Translations under genes and position numbers: made by a program
NCBI RefSeq assembly: GCF_947179165.1
Contig: NC_077245.1
Location: 1,379,001 to 1,443,000 of the forward strand
Reading direction: 5' to 3'
Length of the DNA: 64,000 bases
DNA from: Solanum dulcamara
Lineage: Eukaryota; Streptophyta; Magnoliopsida; Solanales; Solanaceae
Notes under the pieces: generated by a model
Told to the model about the DNA's origin: nothing
Seen by the model: the letters and a program-made list of their open reading frames with translations, nothing else
The model's database searches: none
Part shown: in pieces, positions 21,970 to 34,200 of the stretch
Layout of the letters: every line of letters starts with the position of its first letter
How positions within the stretch are numbered: position 1 is the stretch's first letter

Positions 21970-24430
21970 AAGACAAAATTTGAAAGTAATAATTGTGTAT
22001 GAACATTGAATTTCACTTAGAAAGAAAAGGGAGAACAATAGTTTTGTTCTCTAAGTTATTAGTTTGTGGTCCTTATGATATATGATCAACATAATTGTCA
22101 TTTAATTAATTGATTAAACGTGTATTTTTGATTCCTTAAGGTAAGAAATATGTTATATTCGAAATTGAGTAATATTATAAATTTAACATAATATGTATTT
22201 AAATAGTAGAACAGTTAATAATTCTAAAAATTTGTAAGTTATCGGCTATCACCGATAAAAAAAACTCAAAAATGCATATTTTAAAGATCAAAAATTAAAT
22301 ATGCTCAATCGAATATCATTACAATTACTGAAATTCAAATATATTAATAATTGATCTAGTAGAAGTTGAAGTTCTATAACTAAAACTATTTTTTCACCTA
22401 AAAGATTATCCATCAAATAAATTTTTTTATTAAGCGTCTAAAAAGATCGTGTCAATAAGAACAAAATCAAAAAATGAAAAGAATAACAAATAGGTTTCAA
22501 ATTGAGAAACATGACAATTTTTTTTTAAAGATAAATTAAGAAAGAAATAAAGAAATCATATAAAATGAGATAAATGTTGTATTAATTAGTAACAATACTA
22601 CTAGTATATCTTTGGTGGGAAAAGGATTGGCCTTCAAGAAAACAAGAAGGGTAAATACAGAAATATATGTATCAACTATAGTATTACCTTAATTATTAAC
22701 TCAATTTAGTAAACTTCATTATCATTTATCCAAATTAAATATATTGAATCATTATCTATGATATTTCATTCCTACTATGAATACGTAATGTTGGAAGTTT
22801 CTAATCTAATTCAATTAAACAAGGTTTTGTATGTTTTTGACCAAGTATATTTTAGTAATTATTACTAAGCAACATTCACCATCATTGTTACTTCATCATT
22901 GTAATAATCTTCTCATATTTGATGCTTACGTCAATTCAACAAATAGTTAAATACGTAAACATATTTTTAAATTTTTCATTCTTATTGCTAAACTATAACT
23001 AATTAATATATTTTACCTAAACTCTGACTTAATTAATCATGATTAAAAAAAATGATTTGAATGTAAATATAAAGTGTTAAGTAATTTTTTATCATTCATC
23101 TCTTTTTGCCTACTTGTGAAACTCTTATATTTTACCCTTTCGTATTTGTTTATTTTTTATTTTTACATAGGAGCGTTAATGATCGATTTTTGGGGGATTT
23201 AAATATTATAGAGCATGGAGAAAAATTATCTACTAGTCAATACTATCAAGTTATAACCTCAATACAAAATACATACCCGTTTTATTTTTTAGCTTGACTT
23301 CTTCACTTTATATTTGCTTAACATACTTAATTTTTACTATGTGTTACTTGAGTTAAGGGTAAGACTCAACACATGTCATATCACTCTTTTAAAACTATAT
23401 TCGTGAGATTTCACTGAATATGTTATTGTTGTAACTTGAGCTGAGGGTCGGTTGGATACAATTCTTTTACTTTCACAAGATAAAAGTAAGTTGCGTATAT
23501 ACCATCCTTCTCAAATCACACTCGTGAAATTACACTAAATATGTTATTGTTATTATAAAATACGAGTCCATTATCTTCATGTTTTTGTGACATGAGTTCT
23601 TTAAAATTCTACATTTTCGTTTCAAAATTTGGGACGTCTAGAAGTTAAATTTGAACATGCTTCTAGATGTGTTTATACAAAACCATAACTATTAAAATAA
23701 GTCTTAGACATATGACTTTTTGACCTGTTTAACGCGTAATACTTACTTTAACGTGTATATTAGTTATTCCTTCAATATATTGCAATTGGATTTTTATTTC
23801 ACGTGTGTTTGCACTTTGGGAAAAATTGGTATTAAAATAAGTTAAACACATATGACTTCTAAATTTTATTCACATATTATTATTGAACGAGAGTCTTAAA
23901 GCAATAATAAAATTATTTTTATATTATCTATAAGTCACAAATTTAAATCATAAAATCAATTATTGTCAAAGTAGGTTACATACGTTACACTTTAAAAAGA
24001 TGTGATACTTTACTGAATTCTATATGAACATAGAATGCTATTGCATTGAGTTGCTAAATAAGCCCAAAATTATTTTTAAACAATTAGGTATGCTGAATCC
24101 ATCAGATAAGAAGGCTCCAAAATTTCATTTTGATGTTTCTCTCTTAATTTATCACTAATTACATCTCATTGCTCATTAATTATATTAAATTCCGTAACAA
24201 AACCACTAAGCAAAAGACAAACATAAGATAAACAAGTGGGAGGTCATAATGGTCACTTTATATAAAACAAAATGAAGCTCTATCAGTCAAACTTTGTGTA
24301 GGCCCCCACCCAGATTTGGACCCTACAGATTAGATTATTGTATTTAAACCTTTGAATTGAAATGGTCAGATACTTACAAGTACAAATTAGTTGTTGTACT
24401 AATTTTCGAAAGAAATTTACGAAAATAGTG
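21970..24430. other. Intergenic; decayed Au-type SINE ends
   Basis: No gene recognised. At 23395-23430 and 23520-23555 two 'gtgagatttcactgaatatgtt'-type blocks resemble Au SINE tails, one after the other on the plus strand; both are heavily mutated. Confidence 0.4.
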
Positions 24431-24750
24431 GCCAATGTAGATGTGTCTTGCCACCCTAGACCAAGGGCGGAGTCACGAAAAGTCGAGGATGAACTCCTTT
24501 GATGAAAAATCATATTGTTTATATAAACGATTGAAATTATTTATATATATATTTTAGATGTTGAATCCTTTTTGATATATTAATATTTTATATTCACTTA
24601 AGAAAAATATAGCTTCCCTATTGACTATCCCACATCGCAATTTTGAACCCACCACCACAATATTCTCACTATATAATATTTTTTAGATCATGTACAAATA
24701 TTTTTTTAAAAAATATTTTATTTACTTACTTATTAAATACTTATCTTTTT

Positions 24751-25075
24751 AATTCATCAAAATTACCCTTTAGGTTAAAAAATATATAATTTAAATTTCT
24801 TATTTTACATCTAATGATGTAGCTTTATATTACAAATTTCAAATAATTTTATATAATTTTCCAAAGGTGTGAACGTCGTAGATGCCTGCATTGCATATAG
24901 TTGAAAAACTAGTTGACTTTGTCTTTTCTTATTCTTCAACTTCACGTGTCAACGTTAGACATAAAAAAATTATATAAAATTATTTGAAATTTGTAATATA
25001 AAGCTACATCATTAGATGTAAAATAAGAAATTTAAATTATATATTTTTTAACCTAAAGGGTAATTTTGATGAACT
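24751..25075. mobile_element. Long inverted repeat (hairpin MITE)
   Basis: Left arm 24751-24860 and right arm about 24966-25075 are reverse complements over about 110 bp with very few mismatches (left ttaccctttaggttaaaaaa, right ttttttaacctaaagggtaa). The spacer is about 105 bp. Transcription of either strand would give a long near-perfect hairpin. No TSD was identified. Confidence 0.85.
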
Positions 25076-25079
25076 TGAT

Positions 25080-25335
25080 AGTCCCTCCGTTTATCTTTAT
25101 TTGACAATTATATTATTTTTCAATATTCAATATTAATTGTTCAGTTTATAAATTCAATGAATAATTTATCATGTTGTGTCTATTTTAACACTGCTATTAG
25201 ATATTATTTATCTTTTAATATTTAGATGACTTATATTTAATAAGAGTGATTTGGTAAAATTATTTGTATCATTTACTGTTTTTTAATCAATGTGTCAAGT
25301 CAATAATGGACAACTATTATTGGACAGAGATAGTA
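25080..25335. mobile_element. MITE-like element
   Basis: Begins gtccctccgtttatctttat and ends ttattggacagagatag followed by TA. The ends are those of the common 'ctccgt' MITE type, and the element abuts the hairpin at 24751-25075. Confidence 0.5.
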
Positions 25336-26494
25336 CATTACATGAGACTCTATTTTTATTGGGCACAATTCAAAATTGCAATATCACAAATAATGTTTCA
25401 ATATATTTGAAATAAAAAATAACGGTGAAACTTTTATGACCAATAAATAAACAGAGAAAAGTTATAAAACAATTATCGACTTGAATGCCCTCTTAGCAAT
25501 AACATTTGCAACCGCAACTATTGAGTCTATAGTGGGAATAAGCACCGCAAAATAAGTAGTAAGACCATTCAATCTTGTGAACTAATCGAGATTGAAATAG
25601 AAAAAAAAGATACAAACGGAGAGCAGTAACCAATCAATAAAACAAGAAGAAACCATTGTGTTTTCATAGAGGTTCGAGAAACGGTTGAGGGTAATGATGA
25701 TTAGTGTGGGCAAGTTTCGAATTCACTGTCAGTTTCTACTTGGAGCGGCTTACCCTCTTGTCAGGGCGAGATCTTGAGAATGAATCAAGAAAATCCTGAT
25801 GCTCCGCCAATCATTTCTCACGATAAACGGGGGTCTCAGACTTTATGCTGAATTGAAAGTGTACTTATCTTTGTCTTTTGTGATTTCAATTTAATTGTCA
25901 CTATTCCAGAAGAAGAAAGGTAGCTGACACGTTGAACCATGTCTGTCAACGATGAAAGATAGTCCTTATGTGAGAGCCTTTTTCATATATATAGCCTCCT
26001 AATAAACAGGAAAAAAAAATCAGGTGATTCTTAAAGCGTTAATGGTATATATTTTTTTTCTTCCTCAATGTTAATTCCACAATTATTTAGTCTTGTTTTA
26101 ATTTTAGGAGGGATACGTACCATTCTCCATTCTATACTTAAAAAAAAAAATCCTCATCAAGTCACATGTTTATATTTGTATTATTGTGTTAAAAGTACAG
26201 AAAGTCAGCTGGTTTATTAGTTTAAGAAGTATTCAATTCATTGTCTCTAATTTTACTTCATTTTGTGTTATCAATGGCAATCGTTTAATAGTCTAAATTC
26301 ATTGATCAACAGTTCATTGTCTGTTAAGTATTCACCGACATTGTCATCACGGGGACCTAACTTTCTTCAAAGTCATACTTTGATTTTAATTATGTTTCAT
26401 CAAGTTTGAGAATGGTGATCCTACAAATGTATTTAAAGGTTTTTAAAACAACAACAATCCCAAGTATAAGGATTGAGGTCATGTCCTTATCTAT

Positions 26495-26769
26495 TACGCC
26501 CTCCGTTTCTATTTATTTATCAAATATTTTTCAATTTAATTTATCTTTTTACTTATCAATTTTGACAAATCAAGAAAGAATAATTTTTTACCTATTATAT
26601 CTTTAATTTATTAACATTGAGTTAATATCTTTGAAAAATGCATTGAATAAATATATTTAAAAGCCAATCAATTAATAAGGATAAAATGGTAAACTCACTA
26701 TACCAATCATTGTTTTCTTAATAAGTGTGTCAAGTCAAAATTTGACAATTAAAAAGAACAAAGAAAGTA
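26495..26769. mobile_element. Stowaway-like MITE
   Basis: Element 26497-26767 with TA at 26495-26496 and 26768-26769; left end cgccctccgtttctattt, right end aagaacaaagaaag. The ends are imperfect inverted repeats. Confidence 0.55.
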
Positions 26770-27498
26770 TATAGTGTACTTTCACATTAGATTTAATATT
26801 ATACTTCACATGTTCTTATTTACCTGTTAAATATTTTATAATTTGATTTTTCTTTTTGCTTGTCATATTTGACAAATCAAGGAAGAACAATTTTTTTTCT
26901 TCCTATTATATTCTCAATTTATTAACATTGAGTTAATGTCTTTGAAAAATATAGTGAATAAATATGTTTAAAACTCTATTAATTAATAGGGGTAAGTAAA
27001 ATGTTAAACTCACTATATCAATTATTATTTTTTTAATAAGTGTGGCGAGTCAAAATTTAACAAGCAAATAGTAGATGAGTAATGAGTAGGATCATATGAT
27101 ACCAATTATTGTTTTCTTAATAAGTGTGTCAAATAAAAATTTGACAATTAAAAAAGAACAAAGAAAGTATATAGTGTACTTTCATATTAGATTTAATATT
27201 ATACTTCATTTGTTCTTATTTACTTGTTAAATATTTTCTAATTTGATTTCTCTTTTTGCTTGTCATATTTGACAAATCAAGGAAGAACAATTTTTTTCTA
27301 CCTATTATACTCTCAATTTATTAACATTGAGTTAATGTCTTTGAAAAATGTAGTGAATAAATATGTTTAAAACTCTATTAATTAATAGAGGTAAGTAAAA
27401 TGTTAAACTCACTATATCAATTATTATTTTTTTAATAAGTGTGCCGAGTCAAAATTTAACAAGCAAATAGTAGATGAGTAATGAGTAGGATCATATGA
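26701..27498. repeat. Tandem duplication of a 399-bp unit
   Basis: Unit 1 is 26701-27099 and unit 2 is 27100-27498, equal length, with only scattered single-base changes. Each starts taccaat(c/t)attgttttctt and ends gatcatatga. The unit contains MITE sequence, and its left part overlaps the end of the element at 26497-26767. Confidence 0.88.
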
Positions 27499-27499
27499 T

Positions 27500-28850
27500 A
27501 CTAATTTATTGAATCTTTGAAAATTAGACTTATTAACATTTGAATACCTGATATATATATAAGGGTGATATAGGGCATCCAAAAATCTGTAAATATTAAA
27601 TTCGATATCCCATCCAAAATTCATAAATTTTTAAAATAAATTCGAAGTCCTATTCATAATCCAACTATATAAACCAAATACCTAAAAAAGTTCAAATTTC
27701 AAGAATGTCCATCCTAGTTGAACTAGACTTAATAGTCTCCTGCTTGGGATTAGTATTCCCTTCACCGTTCATATCGTATCAAGAATGTGGACTTGCTCTT
27801 ACAAGTTTAATTTGATTTTTCATGAATCAAACAGTGACACCTTAAAGATTAAATCATTCGACCTTAAGAATTTTTAAAAGAGTAGGAGGTTATCAATGTT
27901 GACTAATTTTTATCACCAAGATTTGTCGTTAGTGAATGCAAATTGCATGACTTGAAGTACGAACAAGTCATTTATGATAGAGGTTTCAAGTATTTTGAGT
28001 TCATAATCTAAGGAAATAAAAATTGATAATGATGTCACACATCGCATTTTTCAAGATTGTTAAATAGAGGCTCGCAGTTGGTGTAATGTACTATCAATGT
28101 GTCCCTAAGCTTGAAGATAAGTTTTCTAGAGTAATAGTGACGAAAGGCTAAGATGATTCAACAATATAAAGAGAAAGTGCAAGGGGTTCGTGAGGAGATT
28201 GGAGACCTTATATGGAAAGATAAAAGATGATTTTTATAATAGAGAGGATAGAAAAGTGTTGCTTTCTATGTTTGCCATATTCTGTGCGGGAGGAGGAATA
28301 GGCCATCTTTCTCTCTTCTTGATCTTTTAGTAGCATTTCAGTCATGGCATAGTTTTTTAAGTCTTTGACGTGTACTACCATTTGTTATTACATTTGTTTT
28401 GTATCTTGATAATTTCATGTCACTTTTATTCCATGTCTTCCAGTTTCAAACTTTTGGAGGATGGCTTATTTCTTTCTTTCTATACAATAGTTGTGAAATT
28501 ATATTATTGTTGTTAATATTGATTAATACGAAAGATTTACTAATGTTGTAGAAAAATCATGATGTAAATATGTGTTTTATGTCATGAACAGATTATACTT
28601 GAACTATCAGTCGAATCAAATTAAGGTAATTGTCTGGCCACAATGATATATATTCAGAGTGCACACTCTTCACTATATAGTTTCTATTGGACACAATTCG
28701 ATAATGAATGAAAGGTGCACACAGATTAACCATCCCAGGAAGTAGCCGAAATCACACAAAAGAGGTAAATCGAAACAAGTTAAAAAGCATGTAGAAAATT
28801 TCGAACCCAATCGAGAACAAGAAGAGTAAAAACAAAGGTAAAAGAAAAAG
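27500..28850. other. Intergenic, no gene recognised
   Basis: AT-rich; this is downstream of the minus-strand snoRNA cluster and could contain its 3' end. No terminator or ORF is supported. Confidence 0.5.
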
Positions 28851-28853
28851 TCT

Positions 28854-28927
28854 AGCATTCAGAATGAGTAGGAGGTTGGTATTCCTTTCATAAATAATCG
28901 GATAATATTTTGAATCATCATTATGCT
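28854..28927 (-). ncRNA. Box C/D snoRNA, family 2, copy A
   Basis: Minus strand: stem AGCAT (28927-28923) with ATGCT (28858-28854), box C TGATGA (28920-28915), and box D CTGA (28862-28859) directly inside the stem. The guide before box D, CCTCCTACTC, complements GAGTAGGAGG, which I recall in 25S rRNA; 2'-O-methylation guiding is therefore inferred. Near-copy at 29592-29671. Confidence 0.8.
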
Positions 28928-29039
28928 CGATCCCACTATAAATATAACCAAAAAATCAGAAATTATTTTAATCTAAAAATAAAAAGAAAGGATATTTTTC
29001 ACAAACAAAAAATAAATAACCATCAGAAAGTTGGGATGT

Positions 29040-29111
29040 TTCATCAGTTAGGCACACAAGAGTACCTCAAATGACCATCGTGAGAATATTAATCCAAAAA
29101 TCATCATAGGG
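29040..29111 (-). ncRNA. Box C/D snoRNA, family 1, copy A
   Basis: Minus strand: box C TGATGA (29106-29101) and box D CTGA (29047-29044) after TGTGCCTAA. The internal guide CTCACGATGGTC sits before a degenerate D' box (TTGA). Compared with copy B at 29782-29854 the guide has C to T and the D' box is weakened. No convincing closing stem was seen. Confidence 0.7.
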
Positions 29112-29398
29112 TTTCACAAATTCACCACAATAAATTGATTTTTTTTTGAAAAAAATACAGCACAATAAAGTGTTCCCCTCGAAGATGTTCAAGCAGGTTT
29201 ATCAAATAAAACCACAAGAATTCAACAGGGGGAAAATCTATATAGGGTACTGCATTCATCCCTAAGGCGTGGCTATTTCAATTGCCAAAGAGTCAAACTC
29301 CAGACCCATTATGTTATTCACAATTTCCATTTTAAACAAATCAAAATATAGAAAAAACTTATGAATTTTTATGATTTATTATGAACAACAATTACGAG

Positions 29399-29482
29399 GC
29401 ACTCAGAATGAAAAGGACTAATTGTTAAATTTTTATGATATCAATGATCTTTCGATCTCATAAACATTTATCCTCATCGTGC
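29399..29482 (-). ncRNA. Candidate box C/D snoRNA between the two pairs
   Basis: Minus strand: short stem GCAC/GTGC, imperfect box C CGATGAG, and box D CTGA after CTTTTCATT, all in the right geometry (84 nt). It occurs once in the cluster. The box C deviation and the lack of a recalled rRNA target keep confidence low. Confidence 0.4.
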
Positions 29483-29591
29483 TAAGAATAAAGAGAGTTC
29501 GGAATAGACGAATAACAAATCAAAACAGTTCAGAATTGCAAATACGAGCTAAAAGCTATAAGCAGAGTTGAGACAAAGTGAAAAGGAAAAG

Positions 29592-29671
29592 GCAAGCATT
29601 CAGAATGAGTAGGAGGTTGGTATTCCTTTCATGAATAATCGGAATAAATTTTGTGTCATCATTATGCTTGC
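29592..29671 (-). ncRNA. Box C/D snoRNA, family 2, copy B
   Basis: Minus strand: 8-bp closing stem GCAAGCAT/ATGCTTGC (29664-29671 with 29592-29599), box C ATGATGA, and box D CTGA next to the stem. Same guide as copy A (CCTCCTACTC), predicted to pair with 25S GAGTAGGAGG. The internal segment TCCGATTATTCATGAAAGG probably holds D' and C' boxes. Confidence 0.85.
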
Positions 29672-29781
29672 TCTGTAAAATCACAAATTTGAAACAAAAA
29701 ATCAGCAAAAAAAATTGATTTTCACGGTAATAGAAGATTTCTATAAGAGAAAGAAGAAGAAACCATCAGAAAATTTGGATC

Positions 29782-29854
29782 TATCATCAGTTAGGCACAT
29801 GAATGTACCTCAGACGACCGTCGTGAGAATATTAATCCAAAAATCATCAAGCGG
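29782..29854 (-). ncRNA. Box C/D snoRNA, family 1, copy B
   Basis: Minus strand: box C TGATGA (29849-29844), D' box CTGA after the guide CTCACGACGGTCGT, and box D CTGA (29790-29787) after GTGCCTAA. The guide complements GACCGTCGTGAG, a segment I recall in eukaryotic large-subunit rRNA, so a 25S methylation guide is inferred. It is the snoRNA nearest the promoter at 30009-30117. Confidence 0.82.
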
Positions 29855-30008
29855 CTTCACATATTCATAGAAAGAAAAATGTATCATAATAACAATACGA
29901 AAATCAAATAAAACACAGGACTCTCAAACTCTGAAACTCACATAGACAATTTTTCCGCCATTGATAAGTTTAAGCAAGGCACGACTGGAGGAGGAGGAGA
30001 AGAACGGG

Positions 30009-30117
30009 CTATATATTTATAGTATCTGAAAATGGTGTCATTAGGGTTTCCATGGCTGCTTGCGATTTAAACCTCGAATGTTCTTTCTGGGCTTTAACTG
30101 ATGGTTCCAAAGGCCCA
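30009..30117 (-). promoter_or_regulatory. snoRNA cluster promoter: TATA, telo-box, site II
   Basis: Reading towards lower coordinates: site II GGCCCA (30112-30117) and TGGGCT (30088-30093), telo-box TTAGGGTTT (30041-30049), then TATA (30009-30022, CTATAAATATATAG on minus). The spacing and order match plant snoRNA and ribosomal-protein promoters. Transcription would start near 29980 and run through the five minus-strand snoRNA units as one precursor. Confidence 0.8.
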
Positions 30118-30129
30118 TGAAGTAGAAAA

Positions 30130-31220
30130 ATAGGGGCTAGTGCATGGATAACCGATTTGAGGAGTGGTATTTAAGTGATAGCCTATTTTACCATCAATTG
30201 TGTTATTTAAGTTATAGCTGAATTATATAAATGAAAAGGGAGATGCTACGTGAATTGCATGTTGTTAAATTAGGAGAAGATGAAAAGAGGAGGTTAGTCC
30301 CTCTGTTTTTTTAATACAAAGTGTGACAACATTTAGCCATGGGCTAATATTTTACTCTAACTCTCGAAATTATATCTTTTTATATAAGGTCATCTTCTCA
30401 GTCAATTATAAATGCGTCATATTGTGTTTAATAACCTTCGCCTAATTCTTATGGATATATCTCTATCCCTCCTTCCCCTTCTAAAGCCAAGAGCGAAGCC
30501 ATGTATGAACCCCTTAATGAAAAGTTATATAATTTATATATGGTTAAAAAAAAAATTATGTGCGATGTAGAGTTTCTTTTGGCTTTTTTGTGTGTTATAT
30601 TCATGTTTTGAACTCTCTTAATAAAAATTTTAGCTTGCCATTGGATACAGTCAATCTCTCATACCTTTTTAATAATGCATCCTCGCAACTTCTCTTCACA
30701 CATATGAACTGTTTTCATTTTGCTTCTCTCATCTTGTCCGCCACAAAAGTCACTCTACCTTGCCAATATAATTTCTTTCTTAATTATATCTCTCTTAATA
30801 TGCCAAAAATCTATTTGAACATCTTTATCTCCGCTACCTCTATTTTTTAAGCATAAACATTCTTAAAATATTTTATTCCATACAGGAAAGCACACGTAAC
30901 CACCACTATGTAGAGAAAGAGAATTTGGTTTAAAATTACATCCGAGTATATCACTAACGTATTGTACGAACAATAGTTAGTAATGAACAAAAAGAAGTTT
31001 CCAAAATTGTTTATAACTTAAATAATTTGGAAAAACAAATCATGTAATTTAAATAGTTGGCTGAAAAGGGGCTACAAGCTAAACTTTTCAAGAAAAATAT
31101 AAGCCCAACGAGTTAATCAGACAGGGGCCTATCCATCGGTATCGTTGCCGGATCAAAAGAACCGATTAAACTCCGACGGGAACAAAACCAATCTCTGTGA
31201 AATTCCGACGATTCTCCGCC
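30130..31220. other. Intergenic between snoRNA promoter and BRE gene
   Basis: Divergent spacer. No gene was recognised; a plus-strand frame at 30560-30850 is not gene-like. The segment around 30485 resembles decayed repeat DNA. Confidence 0.5.
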
Positions 31221-34200
31221 ATGGCGATCGACGCAATCCCTCCACTCATCGCTGCACAGCTGAATTACCTAGTCACTAACACTCCGTTCTCTGTTAAGGT
31301 CATATTATATGCTTTAACTCAAAAAAATTAGGTCATTTTCTTTAAACTTGCTTATGGTAATTCACTGACAACGGAACTTGGAGCATGTTTCAGATAGAGA
31401 ATATGTGGTCAGGAGGCAAAAACATTGGTCTGCTTGATCGATTCTCCTTAGTAATCCCCTTTTGCCTGGATTACATCAAATGTGAGTTATTCTTTAAACT
31501 TTCGAGTTTACAGTTCAGTCTAAGTTTTCCGGGTGGATTAGTTCAGCTGTCCATAGTTTGATATGTTAACAACCTGTATTGTTAATGAAATTTGGGGCAG
31601 GGGACGTGATATACAATGGTGTGTATCCGTTAGCACCACCAGATGTTATATTTGGGGCGGAAGATGAAACTTTTCGACCCTATCATGGTCGTAGTGATGC
31701 TAGTGACTCAAAGTCATTGAAGAATCCTCTTACTGAATGGAATAATAGAGACCCGACTCGTCTTTTTTCTCTGGTTCTGCAGCTCAGGTTGGGGATTTTC
31801 ACATTTCTCATCAGTAGTCTGTGTATTGTCATTTACTTAAAGAGCATGTATTATGAAGTGAAGAACATTTTCTGAAAAAGAAGAGCTGAGCTTTAGTTTA
31901 TGTGGTTGTTAGGGAGTTGTACAAGGCATACCAAAAGAAAAGAGTTGAAGAAGTTGATGATGAAAGGTTGAAGTTTGAAATCAGCACAATGCTCTCGAGA
32001 GAGGTAAGCTTCTAGTTTGATCATCAAGTTGTTGTTTGGAAAGATCATCCGTGTGCATGGAATGTGATTCACCACATCTTTCAGTTGTAAGATCATGGTA
32101 ATTTTAGTTGAGTTGTAAAATGGGGAGTGTGTTGTGTAATCTTGCTCCAACTTTTTTCCCAACTTGTTAGCTTGTCATTCATTGAGTCTTTGGTGGTTTC
32201 TAGTTTGCTTCCAATGTAAGCAGAAGATATGGAGTCAGGAGTTCCTCCCAATGGAGCTAGGTTTCTTTTTGCTTTGGTATTATGGGCATCGTGACAAACA
32301 ACAAATTATACTTGATGCATTATAACTAAGAAGTAAAAGGATACTTGAGTACAGAAAACAAAATCCTAAAGAGAAACTCAAAAGAATGAGAGTGTGTAAA
32401 GCATCTACTATAGGCATCTACATAGTTCTTGGAGAGAGACCCAAAACTGAGCTCTATAGATCCTTAAATTCTTGTTTGGAAACGGTGGAGGGATTGTCAA
32501 TTTTGAATACTTTGTAGCCATAGTTTGTTTACTGTCTAGAGCATATAAAGTCTCAGTATGTTGTACATGCTTCTGTTTCAGTCCTAGTGTTATGAGCGTC
32601 TATGGTTGCTTTCTAAGGTGTATATCAAAATTTGCTGTTTTTTGACTATCGGCAAATTTACATTAGACCAAATTGATCTAGGTAGCATACATCATCCTGT
32701 GTGGTGAATTTTGAAAAAGTCACATTCACTCTTTTCACTGCCTAAAGATGCTACAATTCAATTCTTACAGTTAGTGGCCTATTGCTTATAGGTTAAACTA
32801 TTAGGATTATGGGTGATGGATTGATAGGGCTCAATTGAGTGCAAGAGTTAACTATAATGTTGATGGTTTTCTTGCCTAATTTATTACATTGAAAGATTCT
32901 ATAGAGGGGAAGGGGTTTTAAAAGTGTGATCGCGGCTCCACCCCCTCTCCTTCTCAAGTTATCATTTTTACTTTATTGTACTTGCTATAACGAGCTTTAA
33001 TTTATACTTTGTTCTGTTTTTGATCATTATGTTGCAGGGTATTGAAATGTCTTTGAGTTCAAATATTGATAAGGTGCGGTACTGTCACTAACACCTGCAT
33101 TTAATAATCACCCTTCTGCTCTCACGTGAATGGATTATCCTGCATAACATTCGAATCTTGACTATGTGGATGGTTTCTGTGCCATTAAATTGTAGTATAG
33201 CCAGAAGAGGTTAAATTCGCTGTCCCGCTGCTGGATTTGGATTTAAACAAAATGGTTGCGGGATCCATTTGGCGCCATCCGCAGAAGATATACCTACAGG
33301 TCAGCTTTCTGAGGGATGTTTCCATACATTGCCTATTGTCTGTGTATATTACCCGAAGATGAAAACACTGATTAGATTTAATATCTCCAACACAAATGAA
33401 ACAGTTATATGGTTTGATTGTCAATTGAAACTAACCCCTGGTCTCTCAAATCTATTTTAGTTTGCTTTCCTTAGTTTTAATAGTAATACCTATAACAATT
33501 AAAAGAACCTTAGTTTTAATAGTAATACCTATGACAATTAAAAGAATGAAGATTGCATTTTAAATAAAATGGTTCTTCTTAAAGAATCATAGTAGTAGAA
33601 GATACTGATTGAAGGAGATTAAAGCATGGCATCATTTGAGGAGCATTTAAGGCATTATTTTTGTATATCTTCCCGAGGAAAAATTAAGATGAATGAATGC
33701 AATGCATCTTTTTTTGTCATTTACTTGCTTTCAGTCATTCCTAAAGCTGCATCAATTAAGTGTAAAAACTGAATTCTTTTTGTGGAGGTTAAATCAGTTC
33801 TTTGTTGGTTTAATTGTTTTTTCGGCTTGTAATATGTTATTGAGGCTAAATGACTGATTTATTTGTGTAATCATCTTTTGGCTCGTCATTTTTTCTCCCT
33901 TTCCCGGTTCTCACTCGATTAACTTTACTAATGTGACAGGTTATATATCCAGTTGGCAGGAAATACTCCAGTTCTCCTTCTGCCCCACGTTTGAAATTGG
34001 TTTCTTCTCCTGAATTGAAGACTGTCTTCTCAATTGATGATTTCAGGCTTCCTGCATGGTTGGATGGAATGTAAGTTCTGATTATTGCTGCAGAAGCAGG
34101 CTCATTTGTCAACCCTTCTAGGGACATCTTTGTTCTGCTTCCCTTTCCAACAAAGTTGCGGTGTCATTTCATGTTCATAATTCTTTTCTCTTTCTTCTTT

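Noticed and set aside
24751..25075. CRISPR-like or palindromic array
   Set aside because: A single long inverted repeat in a plant genome with no spacer array; best explained as a hairpin MITE.
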